Assembly: GCA_900316255.1 (NCBI GenBank)
Contig: ONCI01000016.1
Location: 1 to 48,501, forward strand
From: an uncultured Eubacteriales bacterium
GTDB lineage: Bacteria > Bacillota > Clostridia > Oscillospirales > Oscillospiraceae
Length of the DNA: 48,501 nucleotides
Direction of reading: 5' to 3'
This document shows positions 1-8,098 of the stretch, piece by piece. Made by a program: the position numbers and the translations under genes. The notes beneath the pieces are model-generated. The model was given only the letters and a program-made list of their open reading frames with translations. It had not been told where the DNA came from and did no database searches. Numbering within the stretch: position 1 is the stretch's first letter; every line of letters starts with the position of its first letter.

Positions 1-1
1 G

Positions 2-652
2 TTTGCCCGGATGTGCCGGGAAATGAGCGGGGAGGAGCCGGAGCTGCAGATGCTGGCCTACTCGGGCCGTTCCCTTCGCTGGCACCGGGAGGAGTACTTC
101 TCCCTGCGCTTTGCCCTGCTCCGGGGCGGCTTTGACTACTGCGTGCTGCAGCAGCAGGCCCACCCTTTCCCCGGGGCGGAGGAGACAGAGCTGGCCCTGG
201 GGGAGATCCTGCCCCTCTGTGAAAAGGCGGGGACGAAGCCGGTGCTGTTCATGACCTGGGCCGAGAAGGCAAAGCCGGAAAACGCCGGGATCATGAGCCG
301 CTGCTATCGGCGTCTCGCGAAGGAAACCGGTGCGCTGCTGGCCCCGGTGGGAGAGCTTTTTGAGCGCTTCCAGGGGACGGGGATCGAGCTCTACTGGGAG
401 GACGGGGAACACGCCTCTCCCTACGGCAGCTATCTCACCGCGGCGACCTTTGCGGCTCTGCTCTGCGGGACAGAGGGGCTCACACGCCTCTCGGACCGGG
501 GCTGCAATTTCGCCGTCTGCTTTGAAGGGGAGAGCGGCCTGCCCCGGGCGGAGGAGGATCTGAGCAGGGCGGAGATCCGCCTGGACCCGGAGAAGACCGC
601 CGCCCTGCGGGATGCGGTGCGGGAGGCGCTGGAAGCGGGAGAGCACCGTTGA
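2..652 (+). CDS. SGNH/GDSL-type hydrolase, C-terminal part (5' end outside window)
   Basis: The frame is open to the left edge, so the true start lies upstream and the ATG at 11 is probably internal. The visible part has a 'DYCVLQQQ' strand followed by a proline. This resembles the SGNH-hydrolase block where the polypeptide runs from a beta strand to the oxyanion Asn. It also has a 'DGEHASPYG' stretch that fits block V (D-x-x-H, catalytic Asp/His). The nucleophile block (GDS) would be upstream and cannot be checked. The family cleaves esters or acetyl groups from sugars and lipids; the substrate here is unknown. A terminator follows at 693-742. Alternative: a non-enzymatic SGNH-like protein. 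Confidence 0.6.
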   Translation, partial: FARMCREMSGEEPELQMLAYSGRSLRWHREEYFSLRFALLRGGFDYCVLQQQAHPFPGAEETELALGEILPLCEKAGTKPVLFMTWAEKAKPENAGIMSRCYRRLAKETGALLAPVGELFERFQGTGIELYWEDGEHASPYGSYLTAATFAALLCGTEGLTRLSDRGCNFAVCFEGESGLPRAEEDLSRAEIRLDPEKTAALRDAVREALEAGEHR

Positions 653-692
653 TTTTCCCAAAAAGAGGGACAAATAATTAGGAAAAGCGCAC

Positions 693-742
693 AAAAGCCC
701 GGGAGAGGAGCAAGAATCCGTTGACTTTTCTCCGGGCTTTTT
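693..742 (+). terminator. Rho-independent terminator of the SGNH gene
   Basis: Arms AAAAGCCCGGGAGA and TCTCCGGGCTTTTT pair with one bulged base and end in a T run. The right arm lies inside the promoter of the next gene. Confidence 0.7.
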
Positions 743-749
743 CTACAAT
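721..749 (+). promoter_or_regulatory. Sigma-A promoter of the GPH transporter gene
   Basis: TTGACT (721-726), 17-bp spacer, TACAAT (744-749). The spacer and -35 overlap the right arm of the upstream terminator. Just downstream, ATGACA and TGTCAT form a spaced inverted repeat that could be an operator. Confidence 0.7.
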
Positions 750-824
750 GTACGGGATGACATGTCCGCCCAGCGAGCCTGTCATCGTCGTTTGTCCGAA
801 ATGCTTTGGGAGGATAGAAAAAAC

Positions 825-2201
825 ATGAAACAGTTGAAGCCCATCACCAACAAGCTGCTCTGGATCTTTGCCATCGGGCAGTTCGGCTGGAGCCTGCTGT
901 CCGGCGTCGTGACCAACTGGATGGTCTACTACTACACTGGCACCCCCGACGCCAACAACCCCAACACCGGCATCTTCGCCTCCATGGTGACCCAGAACCC
1001 CATCGTCTTCAAGCTGACTCTCTTCGGCCTGGTCATGGCCGTGGGCCGCATTTTCGACGCGGTGACAGACCCCCTGATCGCCGGCTGGTCCGACCGCAGC
1101 AACTATAAGGGCGGCCGCCGCATCCCCTTCATGCGCACCGTGGCCATCCCCTTTGCCCTGATCACCGTGGCCCTCTTCACTGTGCCCCAGACCGCGAATG
1201 TGGCGGTGAACGACGTGCTGCTCTTCGTGATCCTCATGAGCTTCTACCTGTTCATGACCATCTTCTGCACTCCCTACAATGCCCTGATCGCGGAGCTGGG
1301 CGACACCCAGCAGCACCGCATCAACGTTTCCACCTACATCTCCTTCACCTTCATCGCCGGTACCAGCATCTCCTTCATGCTGCCCAACGTGGCGGGCCTC
1401 TTCTCCTTCGCGGGCCAGGCCGGCTCCATCCGCCTGGCAGTGGCCGCCATGTGCACCGTTGCCTGCATCGCCATGCTGGTGCCCTCCCTCTATATCAAGG
1501 AGCGGGACTACATTGACTCCAAGCCCAGCGAGACGCCCGCCTTCTCCTCCCTGCTCAAGACCTTCAAGAACGGGCAGTTCCGCCGCTTCGTGTACAGCGA
1601 CGTGATCTATTTCTTCGCCCTGACCCTGTTCCAGACCGGCCTTGCCTTCTATGAGACCAAGCTCATGGGCATCGAGGACACCTGGACCTTCCCCCTGACC
1701 GCCACCATGACCTTTGTGAGCGTGCTGCTCTACCCGGTGGTGAACAGGCTGGCTCCCAAGCTGGGCAAGAAAAAGCTGATTGTCACGGGCTTTTTCTCAT
1801 ACGCCTTTGTGTTTTTCATCACCTCCATCTGCGGCAAGGGCCTCTATTGGGGCTTCATCGTGGCTGTCTGCGCCTCCGTGCCCCAGGCCATCCTGGGCAT
1901 CCTGCCCCAGGCCTGCGTGGCGGACGTGGCGGAGCTGAGCCGTCTGGAGACCGGCGAGGACCGCAGCGGTATGTTCTTTGCCGCCCGCACCTTCGCCTTC
2001 AAAATGGGCCAGGCAATCGCCATGGTGGTCTTCACCTCCATCACGGCCCTGCGCCCCGGCATGACCGAGGTCCTGCCCGCCCAGTACCGGACCACCGCGG
2101 TGGTGGCAACCGTCACCTGCCTCATGGGCGCAAGCCTCTTCCTGCTCTATAACGAGAAGATGATCCTCTCCCGCATCGAGGAACTGAAGAAGCAGAGCTG
2201 A
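825..2201 (+). CDS. GPH-family (MFS superfamily) sugar:cation symporter
   Basis: Start chosen at 825 because GGGAGGATAG sits about 10 bases upstream; the in-frame ATG at 762 has no ribosome site. The 458-residue protein has about 12 hydrophobic segments. Near the N-terminus are 'MVYYYTG' and 'GRIFDAVTDPLIAGWSDRS', the signature of glycoside-pentoside-hexuronide:cation symporters (family 2.A.2, related to MelB), with the D-x-x-x-D cation-site region. 'GGRRIPFM' is the loop 2-3 motif. It probably imports a glycoside or oligosaccharide with Na+ or H+. It has its own promoter and terminator and no adjacent glycosidase, so the substrate cannot be assigned. Confidence 0.9.
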   Translation: MKQLKPITNKLLWIFAIGQFGWSLLSGVVTNWMVYYYTGTPDANNPNTGIFASMVTQNPIVFKLTLFGLVMAVGRIFDAVTDPLIAGWSDRSNYKGGRRIPFMRTVAIPFALITVALFTVPQTANVAVNDVLLFVILMSFYLFMTIFCTPYNALIAELGDTQQHRINVSTYISFTFIAGTSISFMLPNVAGLFSFAGQAGSIRLAVAAMCTVACIAMLVPSLYIKERDYIDSKPSETPAFSSLLKTFKNGQFRRFVYSDVIYFFALTLFQTGLAFYETKLMGIEDTWTFPLTATMTFVSVLLYPVVNRLAPKLGKKKLIVTGFFSYAFVFFITSICGKGLYWGFIVAVCASVPQAILGILPQACVADVAELSRLETGEDRSGMFFAARTFAFKMGQAIAMVVFTSITALRPGMTEVLPAQYRTTAVVATVTCLMGASLFLLYNEKMILSRIEELKKQS

Positions 2202-2230
2202 AAAGTGTTTGCCGGAAAAACACAGAACAT

Positions 2231-2263
2231 AAAACCACGGCTGTTTTCTCAGCCGTGGTTTTG
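2231..2263 (+). terminator. Rho-independent terminator of the GPH transporter
   Basis: Perfect stem AAAACCACGGCTG / CAGCCGTGGTTTT with loop TTTTCT, directly after the transporter stop. Confidence 0.85.
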
Positions 2264-2292
2264 TTCTATCCGGGGACTTGCCCGCATATGCT
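2263..2292 (+). promoter_or_regulatory. Possible sigma-E-type promoter of yabP
   Basis: GTTCTAT, 15 bases, then CATATGCT resembles the sporulation sigma-E pattern (-35 like GTMATATT, -10 like CATACANT). yabP is a sigma-E gene in Bacillus subtilis. The match is partial and rests mainly on context. Confidence 0.35.
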
Positions 2293-2310
2293 GTCTGTGG
2301 GGGTGATAGG

Positions 2311-2592
2311 ATGGCAAAGGAAGAAACGGCGCAGCTGCCGGCGCTGCCCCACGGCCTGCGCCTGGAGGGCCGGGAAAGGCTCAGCATCACGGGGGTGCAG
2401 GACGTTTCCGGCTTTGATGAGGGTACCGTCCTGCTGGAGACCGGCCTGGGAGAGCTCTGCATCCGGGGGGAAGGGCTGCACATCGAACGGATCGACCTGA
2501 ACACCGGGGCTCTGGAGCTGCACGGCAGGGTCCGGGAGCTGAGCTATGAAGAGCCCGCCCGGGGCGGCCTGCTGTCCCGTCTCTTCTCCTGA
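2311..2592 (+). CDS. yabP: Sporulation protein YabP
   Basis: 93 residues, the usual YabP size. The body 'LRLEGRERLSITGVQDVSGF' followed by 'LLETGLGELCIRGEGLHIERIDL' is the typical YabP/YqfC beta-rich pattern, in which a self-assembling fold is needed for spore cortex formation in the mother cell. Start at 2311 follows GGGGGTGAT; the earlier ATG at 2278 overlaps the putative promoter. It is followed two bases after its stop by yabQ, then divIC and yabR. This is the gene order of B. subtilis, here without the upstream S4-domain gene. Confidence 0.93.
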   Translation: MAKEETAQLPALPHGLRLEGRERLSITGVQDVSGFDEGTVLLETGLGELCIRGEGLHIERIDLNTGALELHGRVRELSYEEPARGGLLSRLFS

Positions 2593-2593
2593 A

Positions 2594-2992
2594 ATGGGGA
2601 TCCGTCCGTCCGCCCAGGCGCTGGAGCTGCTGGGCGCGCTGCTGCTGGGCCTGGGGCTCGGTCTGGGCTACGACCTGCTGCGGCCCCCCAGACACAGGCT
2701 CGGAAAGCGGGGCGGCAGTCTGCTGGACCTGCTCTTTGCCCTGCTTGCGGGAACGGCTGCCTTCCTTCTTGCGATGCGCAGGCAGGAGGGGCGGACAGGC
2801 CTGTGGGACCTGAGCGCCGCGCTGCTGGGTTTTCTGCTCTATCTCCATGCCCTGAGTCCTGCGGTACTGCCGCTGCTGGAGCAGGGGTATCGCGTGATGT
2901 CCAACACCATGCGATTATTTAAAAAAATTGAAAAAAATCTCTGGAAATCTGCAAAAAAATCTTTCCAAACCCGGAAGAATGGATTATTATGA
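2594..2992 (+). CDS. yabQ: Spore cortex biosynthesis protein YabQ
   Basis: 132 residues. It opens with a hydrophobic segment reading 'LLGALLLGLGLGLGYDLLR', the diagnostic start of YabQ, then has two or three more membrane segments and a basic, lysine-rich tail. YabQ is an integral membrane protein of the outer forespore membrane required for cortex peptidoglycan assembly. The start is one base past the yabP stop, suggesting translational coupling. The extreme C-terminus is short and basic, like the family. Confidence 0.88.
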   Translation: MGIRPSAQALELLGALLLGLGLGLGYDLLRPPRHRLGKRGGSLLDLLFALLAGTAAFLLAMRRQEGRTGLWDLSAALLGFLLYLHALSPAVLPLLEQGYRVMSNTMRLFKKIEKNLWKSAKKSFQTRKNGLL

Positions 2993-3038
2993 TACGGTAG
3001 GTTCGGCCTTCGGACTGCCGCAAAAGGAGGTCGGAAGC

Positions 3039-3362
3039 ATGCCGGGCCCCAGGGGGATCGTTCGGATCGTCATTACTCTGCTGTTGGTCTATTCGCTGCT
3101 GTGCTTTGCCCGGGCGGGCAGGACACTTGCGGAAATGGAGCGCACAGCCGCCCGACTGGAAGAGGAGCGGGAACTGCTGGAGCAGGAGCAGGCGGAATGG
3201 AAGCTGCGTCTGCTGCAGCGGGACAGCCCCGAGCAGGTGGAGGCGCTGGCCCGGCGGGAGCTGGGCATGGTGATGCCGGGAGAGATCGTATTTCTATTTA
3301 CGCAAGAGGAAGAAGCCAATTCGGTACAGACAGAGAGGGACCCTTTATGCCGCTGGAAGTAG
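3039..3362 (+). CDS. divIC: Septum formation initiator DivIC/FtsB-like
   Basis: Start at 3039 is set by AAAAGGAGG eight bases upstream; an in-frame ATG at 2928 lies inside yabQ. The 107 residues comprise a short cytoplasmic end, one membrane helix (about residues 8-24), a coiled coil rich in Glu/Leu (about 28-65) and the FtsB/DivIC tail 'ARRELGMVMPGEIVF'. The protein acts in the divisome with FtsL and DivIB. The position between yabQ and yabR is conserved in Firmicutes. Its 3' end overlaps the yabR start by 16 bases. Confidence 0.9.
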   Translation: MPGPRGIVRIVITLLLVYSLLCFARAGRTLAEMERTAARLEEERELLEQEQAEWKLRLLQRDSPEQVEALARRELGMVMPGEIVFLFTQEEEANSVQTERDPLCRWK

Positions 3363-3802
3363 GAACTATTGTAGAAGGAAAAGTTACCGGGATCACCAAG
3401 TTCGGCGCCTTTGTGGCCCTGCCCGAAGGGAAGAGCGGCCTGGTGCATATCTCCGAGATCGCCAACAGCTTTGTCAGTGACGTGCATGAGCACGTCCAGA
3501 TGGGACAGACGGTGAAGGTCCGGGTCCTGAGCGTCAGCGAGGAGGGAAAGATCAATCTCTCCATCAAGCGCGCCCAGGAGCAGAGCCCCGCGCCGGCCGG
3601 CCGGGAGAGTTTCCGTCGGAGCAATCCGGCGCCCCGCCCTGCGCCTGCTCCAAGACCCGCCGCGGATCGCGTGGCGGCCGACGGGCCCAGCAGCAATGTG
3701 GAGTTCGAGGACAGGCTGAAGAAATTCATGCAGGAGTCGGACAGCCGCATTGCGGATAACCGCATCTATGCCGATCACCGCAGCCGGAACCGCCGGCGCT
3801 GA
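3347..3802 (+). CDS. yabR: S1-domain RNA-binding protein YabR
   Basis: The 151 residues begin with an S1 domain (about 1-73): 'VGTIVEGKVTGITKFGAFV' and 'GLVHISEIAN' are classic S1 strands, and the domain ends in 'KINLSIKRA'. The tail is rich in Pro/Ala/Arg and finishes with a short Arg-rich helix. YabR homologues associate with RNA or ribosomes; the exact role is unsettled. The start overlaps divIC and is preceded by AGAGGGA. This is the last gene of the yabP cluster; the usual downstream spoIIE/tilS/hpt/ftsH genes are absent. Confidence 0.88.
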   Translation: MPLEVGTIVEGKVTGITKFGAFVALPEGKSGLVHISEIANSFVSDVHEHVQMGQTVKVRVLSVSEEGKINLSIKRAQEQSPAPAGRESFRRSNPAPRPAPAPRPAADRVAADGPSSNVEFEDRLKKFMQESDSRIADNRIYADHRSRNRRR

Positions 3803-3814
3803 GGATGGCGTTTC

Positions 3815-3843
3815 ACCGGGGCCGGAGCATCTCCGGCCCCGGT
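3815..3843 (+). terminator. Hairpin after yabR
   Basis: Perfect 12-bp stem ACCGGGGCCGGA / TCCGGCCCCGGT with a 5-base loop, but only a weak T tract. It probably ends the yabP-yabR transcript. Confidence 0.55.
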
Positions 3844-3939
3844 TGAACACAGGGAGTGCCTTCGGCGCTCCTTATATTATGTTAGAGGATGGGTGGATTG
3901 TGCCCGGAAGAGACGCCGCCCAGCCAAAAGGAGAGAGAC

Positions 3940-5247
3940 ATGACAGACTTCGGAACTCTGTACGAGGCGAAACGCAGCACGGCGGAGGACCTGGCAGCCC
4001 GGGTGGAGAGCGGATGGCTCATCGGCATGGACGCCGCTGTGGCCGGCGCGCCCTGCATCCTGGAAGCCTTGGCGGAGCGGGCCAGGAAGGATGAATTGAA
4101 GGGCGTGCGCATCCAGACCCTGCTGGATGTCTACCCCTATGCTTTTTACGCGGACAACAGCCTCTTCGGAAAGCTGACCGGCGAGGCCTGGTTTTCCGGC
4201 GGCGGCGCCCGCAAGGCCGTGAACGCGGGCTTTGCGGACACCATTCCCAACTACTACCGGGACTGCCCGGGCCTGATCCGCAAGGGCGGGGACTATGACC
4301 TGTTCATCGCCTCCGTCTCCCCCATGGACAAGCACGGCTACTTCAGCCTGGGCGCTACCTGCTCTTATTCCCCGGCCATGCTGGAAAAGGCCAAACGGGT
4401 CTTCCTGGAGGTCAACGACCGCCAGCCCCGGGCCGTCTGCGGCGGGCAGATCCACATCAGCCAGGTGGACGGCTTTGTGGAGACCAGCTATGCCCTGCCG
4501 GTACTGCCCCCCACCAGGCAGGACGATATCAGCCGGCAGATCGGCGGCCTGATCGCGGAGCGGATCGACGACGGCTCCTGCATCCAGCTGGGCATCGGCG
4601 CCATTCCCGACGCGGTGGGCGCGGCCCTGACGGCAAAGCACGACCTGGGCATCCACACGGAGATGTTCACCGACTCCATGGTGGAGCTGATCCAGTGCGG
4701 CGCAGTGAACAACAGCAAAAAGCAGATCTACCGGGGCCAGAGCGTGACCACCTTTGCCTTCGGCTCCCAGCGGATCTACGACTATATCGACGATAACCCC
4801 GGCATCGCCATCCTGCCGGTGGACTATGTGAACGACCCCAATGTGATCTGCCAGAACGACAACATGATCTCCATCAACGCCGCCCTGGAGGTGGACCTCT
4901 GGGGTCAGGTCTGCGCGGAGAGCGTGGGCACGAAGCACATGTCCGGCACCGGCGGCCAGGTGGACTACGTCCGGGGCGCTACCCAGTCCCGGGGCGGCAA
5001 GAGCTTCATCGCCTTCTCCTCCACCACCAAGAATGACACCATCAGCAAGATCAAGTCCACCCTGACCCCCGGCGCGGTAGTCACCACCAGCAAGAACGAC
5101 GTGGACTACATCGTCACCGAGTTCGGCGTGGCCCATCTGCGGGGCGAATCCCTGGCCAGCAGGGCCAGACAGCTCATCGCCATCGCCCATCCCAATTTCC
5201 GGGACGAACTGACCTTCGAGGCCAAAAAACGGGGCATCCTCATCTGA
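3940..5247 (+). CDS. Acetyl-CoA hydrolase/transferase family CoA-transferase (butyryl- or 4-hydroxybutyrate-CoA:acetate type)
   Basis: 435 residues, close to the usual 430-450 of class I CoA-transferases of the Cat1/AbfT/But group. 'GIHTEMFTDSMVEL' carries the catalytic Glu (E241) that forms the gamma-glutamyl-CoA thioester. 'GTGGQVDYVRGA' (about 336-347) is the glycine-rich CoA loop. 'LGIGAIPDAV' is another conserved block. Such enzymes move CoA between acetate and butyrate, 4-hydroxybutyrate or propionate in the cytoplasm, often as the last step of butyrate formation. Start at 3940 follows AAAAGGAGAGA. Monocistronic. The exact acyl donor cannot be told without phylogeny. Confidence 0.88.
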   Translation: MTDFGTLYEAKRSTAEDLAARVESGWLIGMDAAVAGAPCILEALAERARKDELKGVRIQTLLDVYPYAFYADNSLFGKLTGEAWFSGGGARKAVNAGFADTIPNYYRDCPGLIRKGGDYDLFIASVSPMDKHGYFSLGATCSYSPAMLEKAKRVFLEVNDRQPRAVCGGQIHISQVDGFVETSYALPVLPPTRQDDISRQIGGLIAERIDDGSCIQLGIGAIPDAVGAALTAKHDLGIHTEMFTDSMVELIQCGAVNNSKKQIYRGQSVTTFAFGSQRIYDYIDDNPGIAILPVDYVNDPNVICQNDNMISINAALEVDLWGQVCAESVGTKHMSGTGGQVDYVRGATQSRGGKSFIAFSSTTKNDTISKIKSTLTPGAVVTTSKNDVDYIVTEFGVAHLRGESLASRARQLIAIAHPNFRDELTFEAKKRGILI

Positions 5248-5284
5248 GCTTGATCCGCAAACACGATACCGGTCCAAAAAAAGA

Positions 5285-5321
5285 CAAAACAGGAGTAACT
5301 GCCGCAGTTACTCCTGTTTTG
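5285..5321. terminator. Bidirectional terminator between convergent genes
   Basis: Perfect 17-bp stem (CAAAACAGGAGTAACTG and its complement) with a 3-base loop. It has A/T-rich flanks on both sides and serves the CoA-transferase and the convergent hydrolase. Confidence 0.85.
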
Positions 5322-5342
5322 CCTTTTCTGCCCGGATGCGCG

Positions 5343-6041
5343 TTACAGGAAGGGATCGATCCCTTTCGGATGGGGAAGCAAGGCGGCTCTCTTCAGAAGC
5401 CACGCCGAAGTATCCTTCACGAAAGCATCTGCCCGTTCCGGTGTCAGGTATCGGTAGTCCCTGTATAGGTCGCCGTGTTCCCCGCTGCGATAAAAACCGC
5501 AAATGTAGCGACGCCTGTCGTCAAACGCATTCCCGGCGAACATGTCCATCAAATCGTTGTCGAAGCCGGCGGCGTTCTCATAAACCGAAAACGCGTGGAA
5601 GTCCGGATGCTTCTCCAGATAGAGATAATCAAGATCGTACCAGTCTTCTTTTGCCGCCTCGATCATTCGGCGCTTGTTCTCGGCATAAGCCGCGGGATGC
5701 TCCTTTTTCAGCGCGGAAAGGATCGTCTCGGACCAGCGGACGTCGGTCAGCAGGTGAATATCATAGCCGAGAAAGAAGGAATACTCTCTTAAACTGTATC
5801 CACGGATCAGGCTTTCGCTGAAATACTGTCTGCAGAAGGAGTCAAGGTCGATGACGCGCCCCGACTCCGTCTTTTTGTAGAAATGCGTGACGGTTTTGGG
5901 CGGATGAAACTCCGTCCAGTCCGCGTTGGGAACGCCGCTGTCCGGGGCCATGTTCCCCATGACAAACGCCGTTTCGTCAATGCTGCGGAGCTGTTTCAGG
6001 AGCTCATCCGCAATTCTGAGATGGATCATCCACGATGCCAT
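5343..6041 (-). CDS. Zinc-dependent phospholipase C-like hydrolase
   Basis: Start chosen at 6041: the ATG for 'MASWMIHLRIADEL' is preceded by GGAAGGGGGAG, and this N-terminus is the family's typical one. A longer frame to 6137 lacks a ribosome site. In 232 residues, candidate metal ligands of the zinc-dependent phospholipase C/S1-P1-like fold are visible: H7, D34 in 'GNMAPDSG', H53, and H96/D100 in 'GYDIHLLTD'. Members are small cytoplasmic hydrolases of unknown substrate. No signal peptide, so it is not a secreted toxin-type phospholipase. Next to, but not overlapping, the LCP gene upstream. Confidence 0.75.
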   Translation of the reverse strand: MASWMIHLRIADELLKQLRSIDETAFVMGNMAPDSGVPNADWTEFHPPKTVTHFYKKTESGRVIDLDSFCRQYFSESLIRGYSLREYSFFLGYDIHLLTDVRWSETILSALKKEHPAAYAENKRRMIEAAKEDWYDLDYLYLEKHPDFHAFSVYENAAGFDNDLMDMFAGNAFDDRRRYICGFYRSGEHGDLYRDYRYLTPERADAFVKDTSAWLLKRAALLPHPKGIDPFL

Positions 6042-6132
6042 ATCCGGATCTCCCCCTTCCTCATGACCAAAGATCGCCTTGCACAGCGCGGATACCATGG
6101 CGGAAGCAGGCGGTCGATTTCCGCTTCGGTAA

Positions 6133-6174
6133 GGCAAAGGGAGGCGGCTTCCTTACCAAGCGCCTCCCTTTGCC
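6133..6174 (-). terminator. Inverted repeat downstream of the LCP gene
   Basis: 14-bp arms GGCAAAGGGAGGCG and CGCCTCCCTTTGCC. A nested alternative pairing GGTAAGG/CCTTACC could compete with it. No clear T tract, so termination is uncertain; it may instead be a short palindromic repeat. Confidence 0.5.
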
Positions 6175-6204
6175 CGTCTCTTCCCTGCAGTGATAAGAAC
6201 AGAA

Positions 6205-7215
6205 TCAGCCCTCCGGGCCGTAGATCAGCTCCCGGATCCGCTCAGCCTCAAACTGGAAGTCACAGCGGGCGGGCTGCCCGGGAACGCGCAGGGGAACGGT
6301 CATCTGCTCCGCCGTTGCGCCGAGATACTTGTTGGCGTGGAGCAGCAGGTCGGAGATCTGCTCCTTGGTGAGATTGGTGTGGATCAGGGGCAGGACCACG
6401 TCTGCCAGCGCGTCCAGCTCTTTCAGGCTCAGACTCTTGGCCCGGTCCATGGCGGCCTGAATGGCGGTACGCTGGCGCTCGATACGGTGCCAGTTGGAGT
6501 CGATGCTGCGCAGACGGCAGTATTTCAGGGCATATTCGCCGTTCAGCCGGTTGACCCCCTCCGTCAGGTGGGTGTGGTAGGGAAACTCCTTGTCGATCGC
6601 CCAGGCCTCCACTTCGGAAAGCTCCACGTCAATGCCGCCCATGGCGTCGATGATCTCAATGAAATTTTCAAAATCCACCTGGGCGTAGCCGGCCATGTCC
6701 ATCAAAAAGTAGTCCCGGAAAAGGCTGAGCATGTATTCCGGGCCGGCCCAGCGGAAGGCGTGGGTGAGCAGATCGATGTCGTGATCCGGCACCGGGACCA
6801 TGATACCCCGCTCAAAGCTGATGAGCTTGATGGCCCCCGTGGACCGGTTCAGGGAGATGACCTGGATGGCGTCTGCCCGTCCGGGGTCGTTGCCGTAGGG
6901 AAGCCGCTGGTCCGTGCCCAGCAGCAGAATGTTGATCACATCGCTGTCCCAGACCACTTCGCCCTCGGGAGGGGCATCCGAGGTTTCGATGCTCTCCCCG
7001 GCTTCCTTCTCTTTCCGGGATTCCTCCTCCAGCAGTTCCCGCTCCTCCTCCGTGTATTCGGGCTGGACATAGGTGCCGGTGGGGGTATAGGAGATCTTGT
7101 CCAGCTTCCGGTCCAGGTATCGGGAGAGATACTTGGATGCGACGAGGCCAAGGACCACCAGGACCAGGAGAACGCCGGCAAGGATCAAAAGGCTTGTTCT
7201 CTTGTTTTTTTTCAT
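6205..7215 (-). CDS. LytR-CpsA-Psr (LCP) family cell-wall glycopolymer ligase
   Basis: Start taken at 7215, with GAGGA about nine bases upstream; ATGs at 7230 and 7275 lack good sites. 336 residues: Lys/Arg-rich start, one membrane helix (about 8-28), a charged linker (about 40-85), then the LCP domain. Visible LCP signatures are 'LLLGTDQR', 'RADAIQVISL', 'AMGGIDVEL' and the Arg-rich 'RIERQRT' end. LCP enzymes attach undecaprenyl-linked polymers (teichoic acid, capsule) to peptidoglycan outside the membrane. The usual 'SxPRD' is here 'SFERG', an unusual change near the pyrophosphate site. Transcribed from its own consensus promoter. Confidence 0.88.
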   Translation of the reverse strand: MKKNKRTSLLILAGVLLVLVVLGLVASKYLSRYLDRKLDKISYTPTGTYVQPEYTEEERELLEEESRKEKEAGESIETSDAPPEGEVVWDSDVINILLLGTDQRLPYGNDPGRADAIQVISLNRSTGAIKLISFERGIMVPVPDHDIDLLTHAFRWAGPEYMLSLFRDYFLMDMAGYAQVDFENFIEIIDAMGGIDVELSEVEAWAIDKEFPYHTHLTEGVNRLNGEYALKYCRLRSIDSNWHRIERQRTAIQAAMDRAKSLSLKELDALADVVLPLIHTNLTKEQISDLLLHANKYLGATAEQMTVPLRVPGQPARCDFQFEAERIRELIYGPEG

Positions 7216-7340
7216 TGACAGAATCCTCATATTTGAAACTCGAGACGGACGGCGGAAGGGGAGCCGCGAAAGCATCCCTTCCCGGCGCGGCAGAAAGGAG
7301 AAAGCCGCGGGGGGAACCGTCCCGCTCTCTTTGTTTTGCC

Positions 7341-7369
7341 ATTATAGAAAATGAAAGGCCGCTTGTCAA
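7341..7369 (-). promoter_or_regulatory. Consensus sigma-A promoter of the LCP gene
   Basis: On the minus strand TTGACA (7369-7364), 17 bases, TATAAT (7346-7341): both boxes are perfect. The leader is about 120 bases and contains GC-rich inverted sequence (GGCGGAAGGGGAGCCGC region). Confidence 0.85.
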
Positions 7370-7372
7370 TTC

Positions 7373-8074
7373 TCAGAGGAAGAACTTCTTGTGCAGCGAG
7401 CGGCGCAGCGGCGGGGAGAGGCCGATGATGATGAGCATCGTACCCAGCAGAAACAGAACGGTGAGAGGGTAGAGGCTCCACCAGAGCATGGGGAGAGAGA
7501 AGCTCACATGCAGCAGAAACTCGATCAGCAGGCAGAGCCCGCCCAGCGCGATGATGCCGCCGCCCAGAATGAAGAGCGCGCGATGCCGCTTTTCCCCCAC
7601 GGTGTAGCGGAGAAGGACGATCATGGCTTCCGCAAGCAGCAGCAGGGCGCCGCCCGCCGGAAAGGCAAAGGACAAAAACCAATGCCCGCCGGTCTTCAGA
7701 GAGATGTAGAGAGCAAGGCCCAGGGATACCGCCATGGAGATGGGGAAGAAGACCGCGGGATTGCGGCGGGAAAACCAGAGAGGCAGGCAGACCCAGACAT
7801 AGAGGGTCAGCAGTCCGAAGCAGACATAGCCGCTCCAGGTCACGGCACGGTCAAGCTTCAGATCCACCAGCAGGCAGATCAGAGCGGGAAGCAGAAACAG
7901 AAAGCTCAGGACAAACAGAATGGCCTCGTGGCTTACGGCCTCCGGCTCGGTATAGCGGGGGTAGGGGGAAGGCTCCTTTTCCTCCTGCAGATCCGGGTGC
8001 CAGACCCGCAGCGAGCAGAGCGGGCAGCGCTCCACGCCTTTTTGCAGCTCTACGCCGCAGCGCGCACAGTACAT
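7373..8074 (-). CDS. DUF6320-like zinc-ribbon membrane protein
   Basis: 233 residues. The N-terminus has a zinc ribbon, C-x2-C ('CARCG') and C-x2-C ('CPLC'), then about six hydrophobic helices arranged in pairs from about residue 50 to 225, and a basic end. A small zinc ribbon plus membrane bundle placed directly after a condensation/acyltransferase-like gene is the usual setting of DUF6320. Start at 8074 is set by GGAGGTG; an upstream GTG at 8083 overlaps that site. It is 24 bases downstream of the acyltransferase stop, so the pair is an operon. No biochemical function is established that I know of. Confidence 0.7.
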   Translation of the reverse strand: MYCARCGVELQKGVERCPLCSLRVWHPDLQEEKEPSPYPRYTEPEAVSHEAILFVLSFLFLLPALICLLVDLKLDRAVTWSGYVCFGLLTLYVWVCLPLWFSRRNPAVFFPISMAVSLGLALYISLKTGGHWFLSFAFPAGGALLLLAEAMIVLLRYTVGEKRHRALFILGGGIIALGGLCLLIEFLLHVSFSLPMLWWSLYPLTVLFLLGTMLIIIGLSPPLRRSLHKKFFL

Positions 8075-8098
8075 GACATGCACCTCCGTAGATGGTGA

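Noticed and set aside
3889-3939. Upstream start for the CoA-transferase at 3889
   Set aside because: The added residues match no family member, and the ribosome site AAAAGGAGAGA points to 3940.
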